DNA of 60,114 bases from Bacteroidia bacterium (GCA_022841465.1 JALHRL010000024.1:1-60114); one strand, 5' to 3'; positions 50,425 to 60,069 are shown, numbered from the stretch's first letter. The notes: generated from the letters alone by a model not told the origin. Program-made: numbers and translations.

Positions 50425-52620
50425 ATGACAAACAGAAGAATTTTAGCTATGCACGACGTTGTTAAACGTCAGCCGGTTGAATTTAACCGAACCACACAAC
50501 AAGTTTCGAAATATTTTGGTGCCAATGTATTTGGTATTGATGCCATGCGAGAGTTTTTAAGTGAAGAAGGGTTTGCCAGTGTTATGGACGCAATGGATAA
50601 AGGTACCAGCATCGATCGTAAAATGGCCGATCAGGTTGCTGCTTGCATGAAAGCCTGGGCACAAAGTAAAGGGGTTACACATTTTACGCATTGGTTTCAA
50701 CCTTTAACGGGTACAACAGCCGAAAAGCATGACGGATTTTTTGAACCCATTGGAAACGGCAGAGCCATCGAAAAATTTAGTGGGAGTCAATTGGTTCAAC
50801 AAGAGCCAGATGCCTCTTCATTTCCGAACGGCGGTGTAAGAAGCACTTTTGAAGCCAGAGGCTACACAGCCTGGGATCCAACTTCGCCTGCGTTTATTTG
50901 GGGAAATACTTTATGCATACCAACCATTTTTGTTTCTTATACCGGTGAAGCGCTAGATTTTAAAACACCTTTATTAAAATCATTAACTGCCTTAGACAAG
51001 GCAGCAACTGATGTTTGCCAAAGTTATTTTGATAAAAATGTATCCAAAGTAATTGGTACTTTAGGTTGGGAACAAGAGTATTTTTTAATAGATTCTGCTC
51101 TGTATAACATTCGTTACGATTTACAACAAACAGGAAGAACTTTGTTCGGACATGCTTCTGCTAAAGGTCAACAACTAGAAGATCATTACTGGGGATCTAT
51201 TCCTGAAAGAGTTAGTGCGTTTATGCGTGATTTTGAATACGAATCACATTTATTAGGAATTCCTGTGCGTACGCGTCATAACGAGGTTGCACCGGCTCAA
51301 TTTGAATGTGCTCCGGTATTTGAAGAAATAAACATTGCCGTTGATCACAACCAATTACTAATGGATGTAATGGAAAAGGTAGCTATGCGTCATAACTTCC
51401 GCGTTTTATTACACGAAAAACCTTACGCAGGTGTTAATGGAAGTGGTAAGCATAACAACTGGAGTTTGGCAACCAACACCGGAAAAAATTTACTTTCACC
51501 GGGTAAAACACCTAAAACAAATATTCAATTTCTTACATTCTTCATTAACACAGTTAAAGCAGTTTACGAACACGCCGATTTGTTGCGTGCTTCTATTGCA
51601 ACTGCAAATAACGATCATCGATTAGGCGCTAACGAAGCGCCTCCTGCAATTATGAGTGTTTTTTTAGGAGCACAATTAAATGCAGTATTAGATGAGTTAG
51701 AAAAAAGTGTGGGTGATAAAAAATTAAGTCCCGAAGAAAAAACCGCATTAAAATTAAGCATTGGTAAAATACCGGATATTTTATTAGATAATACCGATAG
51801 AAACCGTACATCGCCTTTTGCATTCACCGGAAATAAATTTGAATTCAGAGCAGTTGGTTCGTCTGCAAACTGTGCAGGCGCCATGACGGTTTTAAATGCT
51901 ATAGTTGCCGAGCAATTAATACAATTTAAAAAAGATGTAGATGAAACAATGGAAAAAAAGAAAGTTGAAAAAGATGATGCCATTTTTCAAATACTAAAAA
52001 AATACATTGTTGCATCTAAAAAAATTCGTTTTGAAGGAAATGGATATGGTGATGAGTGGAAAGCAGAAGCTAAAAAAAGAGGCTTAAGCAACAATCCAAC
52101 AACACCTACTGCACTAGAAGCGTTTCTAGATAAAAAATCAATTTCTTTATTCGAAAATTTAAATATTTTAAATCATCGTGAACAAGAAGCGCGTTACGAA
52201 ATTTATTTAGAAACATACACTAAAAAAATTCAAATAGAAAGTAGAATTATGGCAGATATGGTAAACAATCAAATTTTACCGGCTGCTATAACCTATCAAA
52301 AAACAATTGTAGATAATGTGTACGGTTTAAAAAATGTTTTAACCGATGCTGAATTTAAAAAAGTAGCAGAAGTTCAGTTAGGCTTAATTAAAGAAATTGG
52401 CGAGCGCATTGGAATAATTAAAAAACTTGCCGATGAAATGCGTGAAGAACGCAAAAAAGCAAACAACTTAGATTCGGTTAAAAAACAGGCACACGCTTAT
52501 TGCGATAAAGTGAAAGGTTATTTTGACGAAATACGATATCATGTAGATAAATTAGAGTATGTGGTTGATGATAATGTTTGGCCTCTACCAAAATACAGAG
52601 AAATGCTTTTCTTACGATAA
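50425..52620 (+). CDS. glnN: type III glutamine synthetase
   Basis: 731 residues, the size of type III enzymes (type I is about 470). Signatures include THWFQPLTGTTAEKHDGF near 92-109, EVAPAQFECAPVFE near 288-301 and NGSGKHNNWSL near 337-347. It joins ammonium and glutamate with ATP as a dodecamer. Type III GS is typical of Bacteroidota and a few other groups. It has its own promoter and a terminator on each side. No glnB-like regulator is adjacent. Confidence 0.96.
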   Translation: MTNRRILAMHDVVKRQPVEFNRTTQQVSKYFGANVFGIDAMREFLSEEGFASVMDAMDKGTSIDRKMADQVAACMKAWAQSKGVTHFTHWFQPLTGTTAEKHDGFFEPIGNGRAIEKFSGSQLVQQEPDASSFPNGGVRSTFEARGYTAWDPTSPAFIWGNTLCIPTIFVSYTGEALDFKTPLLKSLTALDKAATDVCQSYFDKNVSKVIGTLGWEQEYFLIDSALYNIRYDLQQTGRTLFGHASAKGQQLEDHYWGSIPERVSAFMRDFEYESHLLGIPVRTRHNEVAPAQFECAPVFEEINIAVDHNQLLMDVMEKVAMRHNFRVLLHEKPYAGVNGSGKHNNWSLATNTGKNLLSPGKTPKTNIQFLTFFINTVKAVYEHADLLRASIATANNDHRLGANEAPPAIMSVFLGAQLNAVLDELEKSVGDKKLSPEEKTALKLSIGKIPDILLDNTDRNRTSPFAFTGNKFEFRAVGSSANCAGAMTVLNAIVAEQLIQFKKDVDETMEKKKVEKDDAIFQILKKYIVASKKIRFEGNGYGDEWKAEAKKRGLSNNPTTPTALEAFLDKKSISLFENLNILNHREQEARYEIYLETYTKKIQIESRIMADMVNNQILPAAITYQKTIVDNVYGLKNVLTDAEFKKVAEVQLGLIKEIGERIGIIKKLADEMREERKKANNLDSVKKQAHAYCDKVKGYFDEIRYHVDKLEYVVDDNVWPLPKYREMLFLR

Positions 52621-52623
52621 GAT

Positions 52624-52654
52624 AAAAAAATCCCGAAAACATTCGGGATTTTTA
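52624..52654 (+). terminator. terminator after glnN
   Basis: AAAAAAATCCCGAA / TTCGGGATTTTT stem around a short loop, with a T tract, starting 4 bp after the glnN stop. Confidence 0.88.
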
Positions 52655-52734
52655 ATTTTAACCCAATAAAAATGTAACTTTTATCATGTTATATAAAAAA
52701 GGATGCTGCAATATATTTATTATCTTTATCCTTT

Positions 52735-53502
52735 ATGTTGCCCAAGCAATTACAGAAATTTTTTGGTGAATTAGGTTTAATTTCATCTTTTGCCTTTCGT
52801 TTTTTTAAGGAAGGTTTTACTCCACGTTACGAATTTTCGGAAATGTTAAGGCAAGCTTATTTTGTTGGCTACAAATCTTTACCTCTGGTTGCATTAACTG
52901 CTTTTATTATGGGTTTGGTTATTACCATTCAATCTCGCCCTACTTTAGTAGAGTTTGGTGCAGAAGATTGGTTACCCAAAATGGTTTCGGTATCCTTGGT
53001 GCGCGAAATTGCCCCGGTAATTACCGCCTTAATTTGTGCAGGTAAAGTGGGTTCGGGTATGAGCGCAGAACTTGGTTCTATGAAGGTTACTGAACAAATT
53101 GATGCCATGGATGTTTCAGGTACTAATCCTTTTAAATACCTTGTTGTTACACGTGTATTTGCTACTACTTTAATGGTGCCTTTATTAGTAATTCTTGCAG
53201 ATGCTATTTCTTTATACGGTGGCTATTTGGGATGCAACATTCGAGGTGTTGTTAGTTGGCAATTGTATTGGAATCAGGTGTACGAAACATTAACCTTTGG
53301 AGATGTTTTACCTTCTATTATTAAAACATTCTTTTTTGGTTATGCCATTGGTATTATTGGTTGCTTTAAGGGATATTATACCGATAAAGGAACCGAAGGT
53401 GTTGGGAGGGCTGCCAATGCGGCCGTTGTACTTTCATCTGTAATGGTTTTTATAATTGATTTAATTGCGGTTCAAATTATTGATTTATTGAACTTAACAT
53501 AG
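52735..53502 (+). CDS. MlaE-family ABC transporter permease
   Basis: 255 residues with about five membrane segments and the family core LVREIAPVITALICAGKVGSGMSAELGSMKVTEQIDAM near 97-135. MlaE forms the inner-membrane channel of a phospholipid transporter with MlaF and MlaD. Phospholipid or other lipid movement between the inner and outer membrane is the family role. It overlaps the MlaF gene by 1 bp. A TATCTTTA box is about 10 bp before the ATG. Confidence 0.93.
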   Translation: MLPKQLQKFFGELGLISSFAFRFFKEGFTPRYEFSEMLRQAYFVGYKSLPLVALTAFIMGLVITIQSRPTLVEFGAEDWLPKMVSVSLVREIAPVITALICAGKVGSGMSAELGSMKVTEQIDAMDVSGTNPFKYLVVTRVFATTLMVPLLVILADAISLYGGYLGCNIRGVVSWQLYWNQVYETLTFGDVLPSIIKTFFFGYAIGIIGCFKGYYTDKGTEGVGRAANAAVVLSSVMVFIIDLIAVQIIDLLNLT

Positions 53503-54290
53503 TGGCAAGCGAACAGAAAATAGTTTTATCAGAATTGACAAATGTTTCATCATCTGGCAACGATGTTGTTACCATATCTATAAATAATCTTCACAAAGCA
53601 TTTGGAAAAAATGAAGTTTTAAAAGGTTTTACCTTAGATGTAAAAAAAGGAGAAAGTGTTGCTGTTATTGGAAAATCAGGATCAGGTAAATCGGTTTTAA
53701 TTAAATGCATTATTGGTTTAATTAAATTTGAACAAGGAAGCATTAATGTTTTAGGAAAAGATGTTTCAAAATTAAGCTCAAAAGAATTGGATTTACTTAG
53801 GGTTAAAGTGGCATTTTTATTTCAAAGTAACGCACTTTACGATTCTATGACAGTTCGCGAAAATTTAGAGTTTCCATTAAGGAGACATTGGGTAGAAACC
53901 AGCAAAGAAGAAGTAAATAATTTAGTAATGGAAGCATTAACCAATGTTGGCTTAGCCCATACTGTTGATATGATGCCTTCGGAGCTATCGGGTGGTATGC
54001 GAAAAAGAATTGCCTTAGCCCGAACACTTATTTTAAAACCGGAAATAATTTTGTACGATGAACCTACAACCGGCTTAGATCCCATAACAGCACGCGAAAT
54101 AAGTAACCTTATGGTTGATATTCAAAAAAAATACCAAACATCTTCCATTATTATTTCACACGATTTAAGTTGTGTAAAAATTACCGCAAACAAAGTAGTA
54201 ATGTTAATTGAAGGAAAAAATTATGCAGAAGGTACTTACGAAATGTTAAGCCAAAGCACCGACGAAAAAGTAAAAAATTTTTATATTTAA
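53502..54290 (+). CDS. MlaF-like ABC transporter ATP-binding protein
   Basis: 262 residues. Walker A GKSGSGKS at 57-64, the ABC signature LSGGMRKR and Walker B IILYDEPTTGLDP near 180-192, H-loop in IIISHDL. A 20-residue N-terminal extension precedes the domain. Start is GTG at 53502, whose first base is the last base of the MlaE stop. It energises the lipid transporter with the neighbouring permease and MCE protein. Confidence 0.94.
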   Translation: MASEQKIVLSELTNVSSSGNDVVTISINNLHKAFGKNEVLKGFTLDVKKGESVAVIGKSGSGKSVLIKCIIGLIKFEQGSINVLGKDVSKLSSKELDLLRVKVAFLFQSNALYDSMTVRENLEFPLRRHWVETSKEEVNNLVMEALTNVGLAHTVDMMPSELSGGMRKRIALARTLILKPEIILYDEPTTGLDPITAREISNLMVDIQKKYQTSSIIISHDLSCVKITANKVVMLIEGKNYAEGTYEMLSQSTDEKVKNFYI

Positions 54291-54296
54291 AAACAA

Positions 54297-55259
54297 ATGG
54301 ATAATCTTTCAAGAAATATTAAACTCGGCATTTTTGTTTTTGCAGGAACCTTGTTTTTTATTGTTTTACTATATTTTATAGGTAATAAACGAAATATGTT
54401 TAGTTCTACCATAAATGTGTACGCTAAATTTTACGATGCCGAAGGTTTAATGAAAGGGAACAGTGTTCGCTATGCCGGTATAAACATTGGTACCGTAAAA
54501 AATGTAGCCATTGTAAACGATTCAACAGTTTTGGTTACAATGGTAATTCAAAACCAGGTGGTGAAACATATAAAAAAGAATTCTATTGCCAGCATTGGTA
54601 CCGATGGCTTAATGGGAAACAAACTGGTAAATATTAGTAATGTGAGCGAGTTTGCCGAAACCATTGATGAAGGTGATGAGTTTAAAACCTTTAAATCTAT
54701 TAATGCTGCAGATATGATGAATACTTTAAGCGTTACAAATGAAAATATTAAACTTATAACCGAAGATTTAAAAAAAGTTTCCTCTAAATTAAATAATAGT
54801 AATTCGCTTTGGAATTTTTTAGCAGATACAACAATAGCCGATAATTTAAAACAAACCTTTGTAAGCATTAAATTAACCGGCGAAAGAACTGCATATATTG
54901 CCGGAGATTTAAGTAAGATGATGGGAAATGTAAAACGAGGTGAAGGTGTTTTAGGCGCTTTGTTAGTAGATACTTCTCTATCTGTGAAGTTAAATCAGTC
55001 AATTGTTTCTATTCAAATGCTTTCAAGCGATTTAGCAATTGTTTCAGGCGATTTACGCCATATTACAAAACATATAAAAAATGGCGATGGTGCTGTTGGA
55101 ACCTTATTAAACGATACAAATTTTGTTCATAATATGAACAAAAGTATGGAGAATTTAAATAATGGAAGTAAAGGTTTCTCAGATAACATGGAAGCATTAA
55201 AGCATAGTATATTTTTACGTAAATATTTTAAGAAAAAACAAAAAGAAGCTAGTAAATAA
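54297..55259 (+). CDS. MlaD/MCE family substrate-binding protein
   Basis: 320 residues. One N-terminal membrane anchor (about 8-29), then the MCE domain (YAKFYDAEGLMKGNSVRYAGINIGTV near 39-64), then a long helical tail (about 135-320) that in relatives forms a periplasmic barrel-like needle. It receives or hands over lipid from the MlaE channel. The gene starts 6 bp after MlaF. No further Mla partners, such as MlaA or MlaC, are seen. Confidence 0.92.
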   Translation: MDNLSRNIKLGIFVFAGTLFFIVLLYFIGNKRNMFSSTINVYAKFYDAEGLMKGNSVRYAGINIGTVKNVAIVNDSTVLVTMVIQNQVVKHIKKNSIASIGTDGLMGNKLVNISNVSEFAETIDEGDEFKTFKSINAADMMNTLSVTNENIKLITEDLKKVSSKLNNSNSLWNFLADTTIADNLKQTFVSIKLTGERTAYIAGDLSKMMGNVKRGEGVLGALLVDTSLSVKLNQSIVSIQMLSSDLAIVSGDLRHITKHIKNGDGAVGTLLNDTNFVHNMNKSMENLNNGSKGFSDNMEALKHSIFLRKYFKKKQKEASK

Positions 55260-55316
55260 CCCTTTTGAATGAGTGAAAAATAATCGTTTTAAAGGAGATT
55301 AACTTACTTTTAGGTT

Positions 55317-56348
55317 GTGAGAAATGCAAACATAAAATATTCTGTACTTTCCCTTTTACTTTCATTTACATTTTGTACCAAACTGTTTTCTCAAGAAAAA
55401 ACCAAGTACTTTCAACTAAATGCACCGACAAAAAAAATTACTAAAAGCTACTACAGCAATGTTAAATTTATTGACAACAGAGAAGATACTGCAAATTTTG
55501 GAGTAGTTAGAATAGGTGCTTTAAATAAAGAGGCAGCTGTTATTACTCCCATTGGAATTGGCGAACAATTAAATCAATTATTGTTTGAATTAAATCCGGA
55601 AAATGCCGGAAAAGGTGAAATTCTTTTTCAACTTAGAAAATTAAAGTTTATTGAAAAAGCCGAAGGCTTAAAAGAATTTGGTTATTGCTTTTTTAGAGCA
55701 AACATATACACCTACAGCGAAAATAAATACCGTCAAATTGCAATTATTGATACCTTTTTAACGGTTGAATCGCGCGACGTTACCAAACTAATTTTTGAAA
55801 AAGCAGATAAAACCATTGTTCAGTTTTTCTTAAATTCATTAGCAAATGATACTTCAAATACTGCGGCATATACGCGTGAAGAAATTGCAAATATTGATGA
55901 AGTGGAGAAACAAAAAATAAAACTGTATAATGTGGATGTGTTAGCCGATGGAATTTATACTACTTTTCAAACGTTCAAAGATCAAACCCCAGATTTCACC
56001 TTGTTTTCTATAACATTTGAAGATGGTGAAATTTCTGAAATTAAGGCCAAAAACAAAAATGGAAATGTGAAAAAAATGAAATCGGAACATGTTTATGCTA
56101 TTGTAAACAAGGGTAAACCTTACATTTCAGCCGAGTTTGGTTTTTATCCATTGATAAAAAATAATAACGATTTTTATTTTATAGGCGACGATAAACAACA
56201 TTATTTAAAGGGCCAAATAGTAAAAAGCGGCTCCATACTCGATCCTACAGAATATGTTTATAGTCCATTGCCTTTAACTTCTCAATACGAAATAAAAGTA
56301 GATCATCTGAACGGCAAATTTATGCGTGTTAAAGAAATTAAAGAATAA
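55317..56348 (+). CDS. secreted protein of unknown function
   Basis: 343 residues from GTG 55317 (MRNANIKYSVLSLLL), signal peptide about 1-25 (ending KLFSQEK). The rest mixes strands and helices without a recognised motif; it resembles the stand-alone secreted proteins common in Bacteroidota. It lies 57 bp after the MlaD gene and could belong with it. A TTACTTTTAG stretch just upstream resembles a -7 box. Confidence 0.78.
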   Translation: MRNANIKYSVLSLLLSFTFCTKLFSQEKTKYFQLNAPTKKITKSYYSNVKFIDNREDTANFGVVRIGALNKEAAVITPIGIGEQLNQLLFELNPENAGKGEILFQLRKLKFIEKAEGLKEFGYCFFRANIYTYSENKYRQIAIIDTFLTVESRDVTKLIFEKADKTIVQFFLNSLANDTSNTAAYTREEIANIDEVEKQKIKLYNVDVLADGIYTTFQTFKDQTPDFTLFSITFEDGEISEIKAKNKNGNVKKMKSEHVYAIVNKGKPYISAEFGFYPLIKNNNDFYFIGDDKQHYLKGQIVKSGSILDPTEYVYSPLPLTSQYEIKVDHLNGKFMRVKEIKE

Positions 56349-56353
56349 GCCTC

Positions 56354-57580
56354 TTAAAAATAACTGCTTATTCCAAATTGAATTCCTCCAGTTCTTACAG
56401 CGGGGTTTCCAATTAAATCCTTTTGCCAATGATATCTGTAATTTAATCTTAATACGGTTTGTGCCGATGTTCTAAAACTTAATGCAGGTACAATCGCAAA
56501 AATATCATCAGAAATGTTTGCATTAGTTTCTTTAAAAACGCCAACATTCCAATCAACATACTCAACCCTAAAAGCAGCATTAAAACTTGCTTTTTCAAAT
56601 CCAAACATTTTCTTTTTAATAATAGGTTGTATAATATCTATAAAACCTCCGTGTTGTTTTTTTCCAAATTGTTGCGTATAAGTTTCTGGAACATCTATAA
56701 ACACCCAGGCAAATTCAGTTGTTATGGAGGTATTAGAGTAGGGGATAGTAGTATTAAAATCTATAGCCATCACATCAACTCTTCTTTTTTTATCTAATAT
56801 TAATGCATCCGTTTCAAATTTATTATATATCCCACCCATATACGACAAACCTAATTCTCCTGCATTTTTAATACGTAAAGAGGTTTTAGCGCTTAATAAT
56901 GGTATTCCGTTATAACTTTGCTCAAACCTGTTTGGGTTTAATTTTGTTGCCGGTAAAAAGGTTTTGTTTTCGGTATTAGAAATAATATTGTCGTTAAACC
57001 CATTGGTTAAATATAACTCATAGGCCCACACATAATTTGGTTTATAGGTTTTACCAAATATTCCAAAACCAACATTGCTAAAGGTAGCCGGTAATAATTG
57101 GGTTGCAGAAATTGGTCTATCAACAAACTCCCAACGCGGACCATCATGATTTTGATTAAAGCTTCCAATAGGATTCATAATTATTCCGCTCCTTAAATTT
57201 AATAAATGATGAAACTGAATATCTAAGGCAGCAAACTCTATATTTATTTCTTTTGTACCCCCTTCAAATTCAATTTCAGTTAAAAATTTTATTTTTCGGT
57301 GTACTGAAGAGGATACAAACAAACTCATTCTTTGCATTTGAAACGATAATCCGTCTGTTATTCCATCTGTTACCATATAATTGCTGTTCGCCTCTACATA
57401 ACCTCCCAATGCAACGGGTATTTTACCATATTGCAAAAACGGGCGGTTATAAACTGCATCCATATTTAATTGCATTTTAGTGGTATCGATTAAGCTTCTT
57501 GTTACTTTACCGGTATCGTTTTGCGCGTGAATAAATGATGACGCGAAATAAATTATCAGTAATATAAAATAGTTTTTCAT
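56354..57580 (-). CDS. porin family protein (phosphate-selective porin-like)
   Basis: 408 residues, signal peptide about 1-19 (ending FIHAQND). Strand-rich OprO/OprP-like fold (PF07396): FLTEIEFEGGTKEINIEFAALDIQF, LRSGIIMNPIGSFNQNHDGPRWEFVDRPI and the terminal LRLNYRYHWQ ... ISSYF ending in Phe, the usual barrel C-terminus. Its substrate is unknown. It is the last gene of a minus-strand run with a Rieske protein and a di-heme oxidoreductase, both 0-1 bp apart. Confidence 0.88.
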   Translation of the reverse strand: MKNYFILLIIYFASSFIHAQNDTGKVTRSLIDTTKMQLNMDAVYNRPFLQYGKIPVALGGYVEANSNYMVTDGITDGLSFQMQRMSLFVSSSVHRKIKFLTEIEFEGGTKEINIEFAALDIQFHHLLNLRSGIIMNPIGSFNQNHDGPRWEFVDRPISATQLLPATFSNVGFGIFGKTYKPNYVWAYELYLTNGFNDNIISNTENKTFLPATKLNPNRFEQSYNGIPLLSAKTSLRIKNAGELGLSYMGGIYNKFETDALILDKKRRVDVMAIDFNTTIPYSNTSITTEFAWVFIDVPETYTQQFGKKQHGGFIDIIQPIIKKKMFGFEKASFNAAFRVEYVDWNVGVFKETNANISDDIFAIVPALSFRTSAQTVLRLNYRYHWQKDLIGNPAVRTGGIQFGISSYF

Positions 57581-58024
57581 TTAATTAATTTGAATGTAAA
57601 TATTTTCTTTATCGTAACTAATTTCAAATGTTTTTAAATTATTTTCAGCCGGCCCCTGTGTTACCTCTCCTTTACTATTAAACTCTGCACCGTGGCATGG
57701 GCAAACCAATACTGTTTCATGCGGAGTTAATTCACAGCCTTGATGGGTGCACTCTAAGTACAATGCTTTATAATTATTTTCATTTAATTTATACAAGGCT
57801 ATCGGAAATGAAACATTATCGGGTTTTATTAACAAAAATTTTTGCTCAATCGTTTTATCTTTTTTTACAACTGTAAATTCTGATTTTTTTATGGTAAGTT
57901 TTTTATCCTTTATCTCAAAATTTGTTACATATTTTTGTGTGGTACATGCTTGCAGAAGCCACATAGCTCCAATTCCACTTGCGCAAGAAATACATGATGA
58001 TTTTATAAAAGATCTTCTATCCAT
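57581..58024 (-). CDS. Rieske [2Fe-2S] protein
   Basis: 147 residues. Twin-arginine-like N-terminus (MDRRSFIKSS) with a following hydrophobic segment, so export in folded form is likely. The cluster ligands are C92 and H94 (CTHQGC) and C108 and H111 (CPCHG); C97 and C110 form the usual stabilising disulfide. This is the high-potential Rieske type. It shares its start with the di-heme gene stop (1-bp overlap), suggesting electron transfer with that protein in the periplasm. Confidence 0.93.
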   Translation of the reverse strand: MDRRSFIKSSCISCASGIGAMWLLQACTTQKYVTNFEIKDKKLTIKKSEFTVVKKDKTIEQKFLLIKPDNVSFPIALYKLNENNYKALYLECTHQGCELTPHETVLVCPCHGAEFNSKGEVTQGPAENNLKTFEISYDKENIYIQIN

Positions 58025-59208
58025 TATAAACTTTCTAAAAATTGTATTAATTTTTGTTTATCCATATCCGATAAATTTTGATAATTTAATTTTATTTGTT
58101 CTGCTTCGCCTCCATGTAATTTTATAGCTTCATCAATAGAATGCGCTCTTCCGTCGTGCATTAAAAAATAATTTCCGCCCTGCGAATTTTTAGATAAACC
58201 TAATCCCCACAAAGCGGGTGTTTTCCATTCACTTGTTTTTGCATTGCCTTCAGTATAATTGTCGTTTAACGCATTTCCCATATCGTGTAATAATAAATCT
58301 GTATACGGATAAAATGTTTTATAAGAAAGCACACTAATATTAGAATGCCCTGTAACCAATTCTTCTTTATGGCATTTGTTACATCCTATTGAAATAAAAA
58401 GGTTTTTTCCGGCCTTTACATTTACATCCTCTTTATTGCGTTGTAATGGTGCTTTTAATGTTTTTAAATAAAACACCACATTATGTATGGTTGCGTTGCT
58501 TACTTCAGGGTCAACTTCTTGTTTTGAATAAGTATCAATAGGTTCAAAAATTGAGTTAATTCCCATGTCTTGATTGTAAGCGTTGGCTGTTTGCTGCAAT
58601 AAATCATAAGCAGCTCCTTTTTTACCAAACCTGCCAATGTACTTTCCGCCGTTGCTAATAGCACCCGCTCGCAATTGGCAATAGGCCGGTACATTTACCC
58701 AATTAGGTACACCCGAAATACCATCTGCATCAGTATCGTTTGGGTCGCTCATGGCAATTATTGCTGCATCTGTAACGGCATCTAAAAAACCTAATCCTGT
58801 ATTTGCAGGTGGTAAAATTTTAGAAGAACTTGCACCACTTGGTATAGTTTCAGGCATATAACCAGGTATTGCTCTGTTTTGTAATTGCGGACCACCCATT
58901 GCCAAAAATTTATTTCCGGTACTATCTGTTTGTCCAAATCGGGTTAACGTTGTAAACGGGTGTCCTTTTCCATCGCCGGGATGACAGCTGCCACACGAAT
59001 TAGCAACAAATATTGGCCCTAAGCCTGTTTGTGGTGTAAAAATTTCATCGTTAAATGCAACATCTCCTTTTAAAAATAAATCATTTTCTGCACTGGTTAA
59101 ACCGGGTATTGGTCCGTCTAACAATTCATCCTCTTCCGGTGTAGGAGGCATTATTTTTTTACAGCTTATAACAAAAAATAATGCGCTGAATAAAAATAAT
59201 TTTTTCAT
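58024..59208 (-). CDS. di-heme oxidoreductase (DHOR) family cytochrome c lipoprotein
   Basis: 394 residues. Lipobox VISC (C16). Two haem c sites: CGSCH at 72-76 and CNKCH at 276-280, each in a conserved DHOR (PF06537) context (FVANSCGSCHPGDGKG and SIGCNKCHKEEL). A third CXXCH is absent. Family members are periplasmic redox proteins often co-localised with iron or metal genes; the exact electron partner is unknown. It heads the operon and is divergent from the DtxR-type regulator, with 77 bp between. Confidence 0.92.
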   Translation of the reverse strand: MKKLFLFSALFFVISCKKIMPPTPEEDELLDGPIPGLTSAENDLFLKGDVAFNDEIFTPQTGLGPIFVANSCGSCHPGDGKGHPFTTLTRFGQTDSTGNKFLAMGGPQLQNRAIPGYMPETIPSGASSSKILPPANTGLGFLDAVTDAAIIAMSDPNDTDADGISGVPNWVNVPAYCQLRAGAISNGGKYIGRFGKKGAAYDLLQQTANAYNQDMGINSIFEPIDTYSKQEVDPEVSNATIHNVVFYLKTLKAPLQRNKEDVNVKAGKNLFISIGCNKCHKEELVTGHSNISVLSYKTFYPYTDLLLHDMGNALNDNYTEGNAKTSEWKTPALWGLGLSKNSQGGNYFLMHDGRAHSIDEAIKLHGGEAEQIKLNYQNLSDMDKQKLIQFLESL

Positions 59209-59257
59209 GAATATAATTTTTAACGAAGTACGATAAAAATTATAAAATAAAAATTAT

Positions 59258-59265
59258 TAATTTTG
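59258..59265 (+). promoter_or_regulatory. -7 box of the DtxR/MntR-type regulator gene
   Basis: TAATTTTG is an exact TAnnTTTG match 20 bp before ATG 59286. It overlaps the operator-like palindrome at 59259-59278. Confidence 0.65.
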
Positions 59266-59278
59266 GCATACCTAATTT
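59259..59278. promoter_or_regulatory. DtxR/MntR-type operator candidate
   Basis: AATTTTGGCATACCTAATTT matches its own reverse complement at 14 of 20 positions, with the TTxGG...CCxAA halves typical of DtxR, IdeR and MntR boxes. It covers the -7 box of the regulator gene and lies 50-70 bp upstream of the DHOR gene start. Confidence 0.6.
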
Positions 59279-59285
59279 ATTTTTT

Positions 59286-59942
59286 ATGAGACAAGAAACG
59301 ATTGAAAATTATCTTAAAACTATTTACAATTTATCTTCAGACAACACCGTGGTTGTTGGTAATAAAGAATTAGCGGGGAGGCTTAACCTGCGTCCGGCTA
59401 CGGTAACAGAAGGTTTAAGAAAATTGGATGAATTAAAATATGTGTTTTATGAAAAATCATACGGTACTCGTTTAACTACTTCTGGTGCCAAATTAGCTTT
59501 AAACATAGTGCGTAGGCATAGAATTTGGGAAACGTATTTGGTAAAAGAATTAGGTTTTGGTTGGGACGAGGTGCATGAAATAGCAGAAGAATTAGAACAT
59601 GTAAAAAACGATAAATTAATTAATAAGTTGGCCGGAATTTTAGGCAATCCAATTTATGATCCTCATGGAGACCCTATACCTGATGCTAAAGGCAAAATAT
59701 TTAAAAGCAATTTTATTAAATTATCTGAAGCCAAACCAAAAGTGAGCTACAAAATAATGGGTGTAACCGATCATTCGTCAGCCTTTTTAAAATACTTGGA
59801 AAAACATCATTTAATTATTGGTGCTAATATTTTAGTGAAACAATTTGAAGAGTTTGATAGCTCTATTTTACTTACCTGCAATAAAAACGAAATTATTATA
59901 AGTTCAAAAGCTGCAGAATGTATGATAGTGCAGGTGAATTAA
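59286..59942 (+). CDS. metal-dependent transcriptional regulator, DtxR/MntR family
   Basis: 218 residues. N-terminal winged helix (about 1-65: MRQETIENYLKTIYNLS, NLRPATVTEGLRKLDEL), a dimer/metal domain with HRIWETYLVKELGF and EIAEELEHV containing the expected His and Glu ligands, then a C-terminal FeoA/SH3-like domain (about 145-218). It represses metal-uptake or metal-dependent genes when Mn2+ or Fe2+ is bound. It is autoregulated in all likelihood, given the box on its promoter, and may control the divergent porin-Rieske-DHOR operon. Confidence 0.93.
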   Translation: MRQETIENYLKTIYNLSSDNTVVVGNKELAGRLNLRPATVTEGLRKLDELKYVFYEKSYGTRLTTSGAKLALNIVRRHRIWETYLVKELGFGWDEVHEIAEELEHVKNDKLINKLAGILGNPIYDPHGDPIPDAKGKIFKSNFIKLSEAKPKVSYKIMGVTDHSSAFLKYLEKHHLIIGANILVKQFEEFDSSILLTCNKNEIIISSKAAECMIVQVN

Positions 59943-59965
59943 ATTTTTATAAAAAATTCAAATAA

Positions 59966-60007
59966 CAAAAACCCCTCCGAAATAAATCGAAAGGGATTTT
60001 CTGCTTG
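59966..60007. terminator. terminator-like repeat, copy B, after the DtxR-type gene
   Basis: AAAAACCCCTCCGA ... TCGAAAGGGATTTT with a short AATAAA loop. The core is the same as copy C 100 bp later and related to copy A (6441-6488), but the outer GAAGC arm is lost. It follows the regulator stop by 24 bp. Confidence 0.7.
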
Positions 60008-60069
60008 TGTGATTAATAAAACATATTGAGAACTGAAGCAGAACTCCTTCGTCGTTCGCTACAGTCCCA

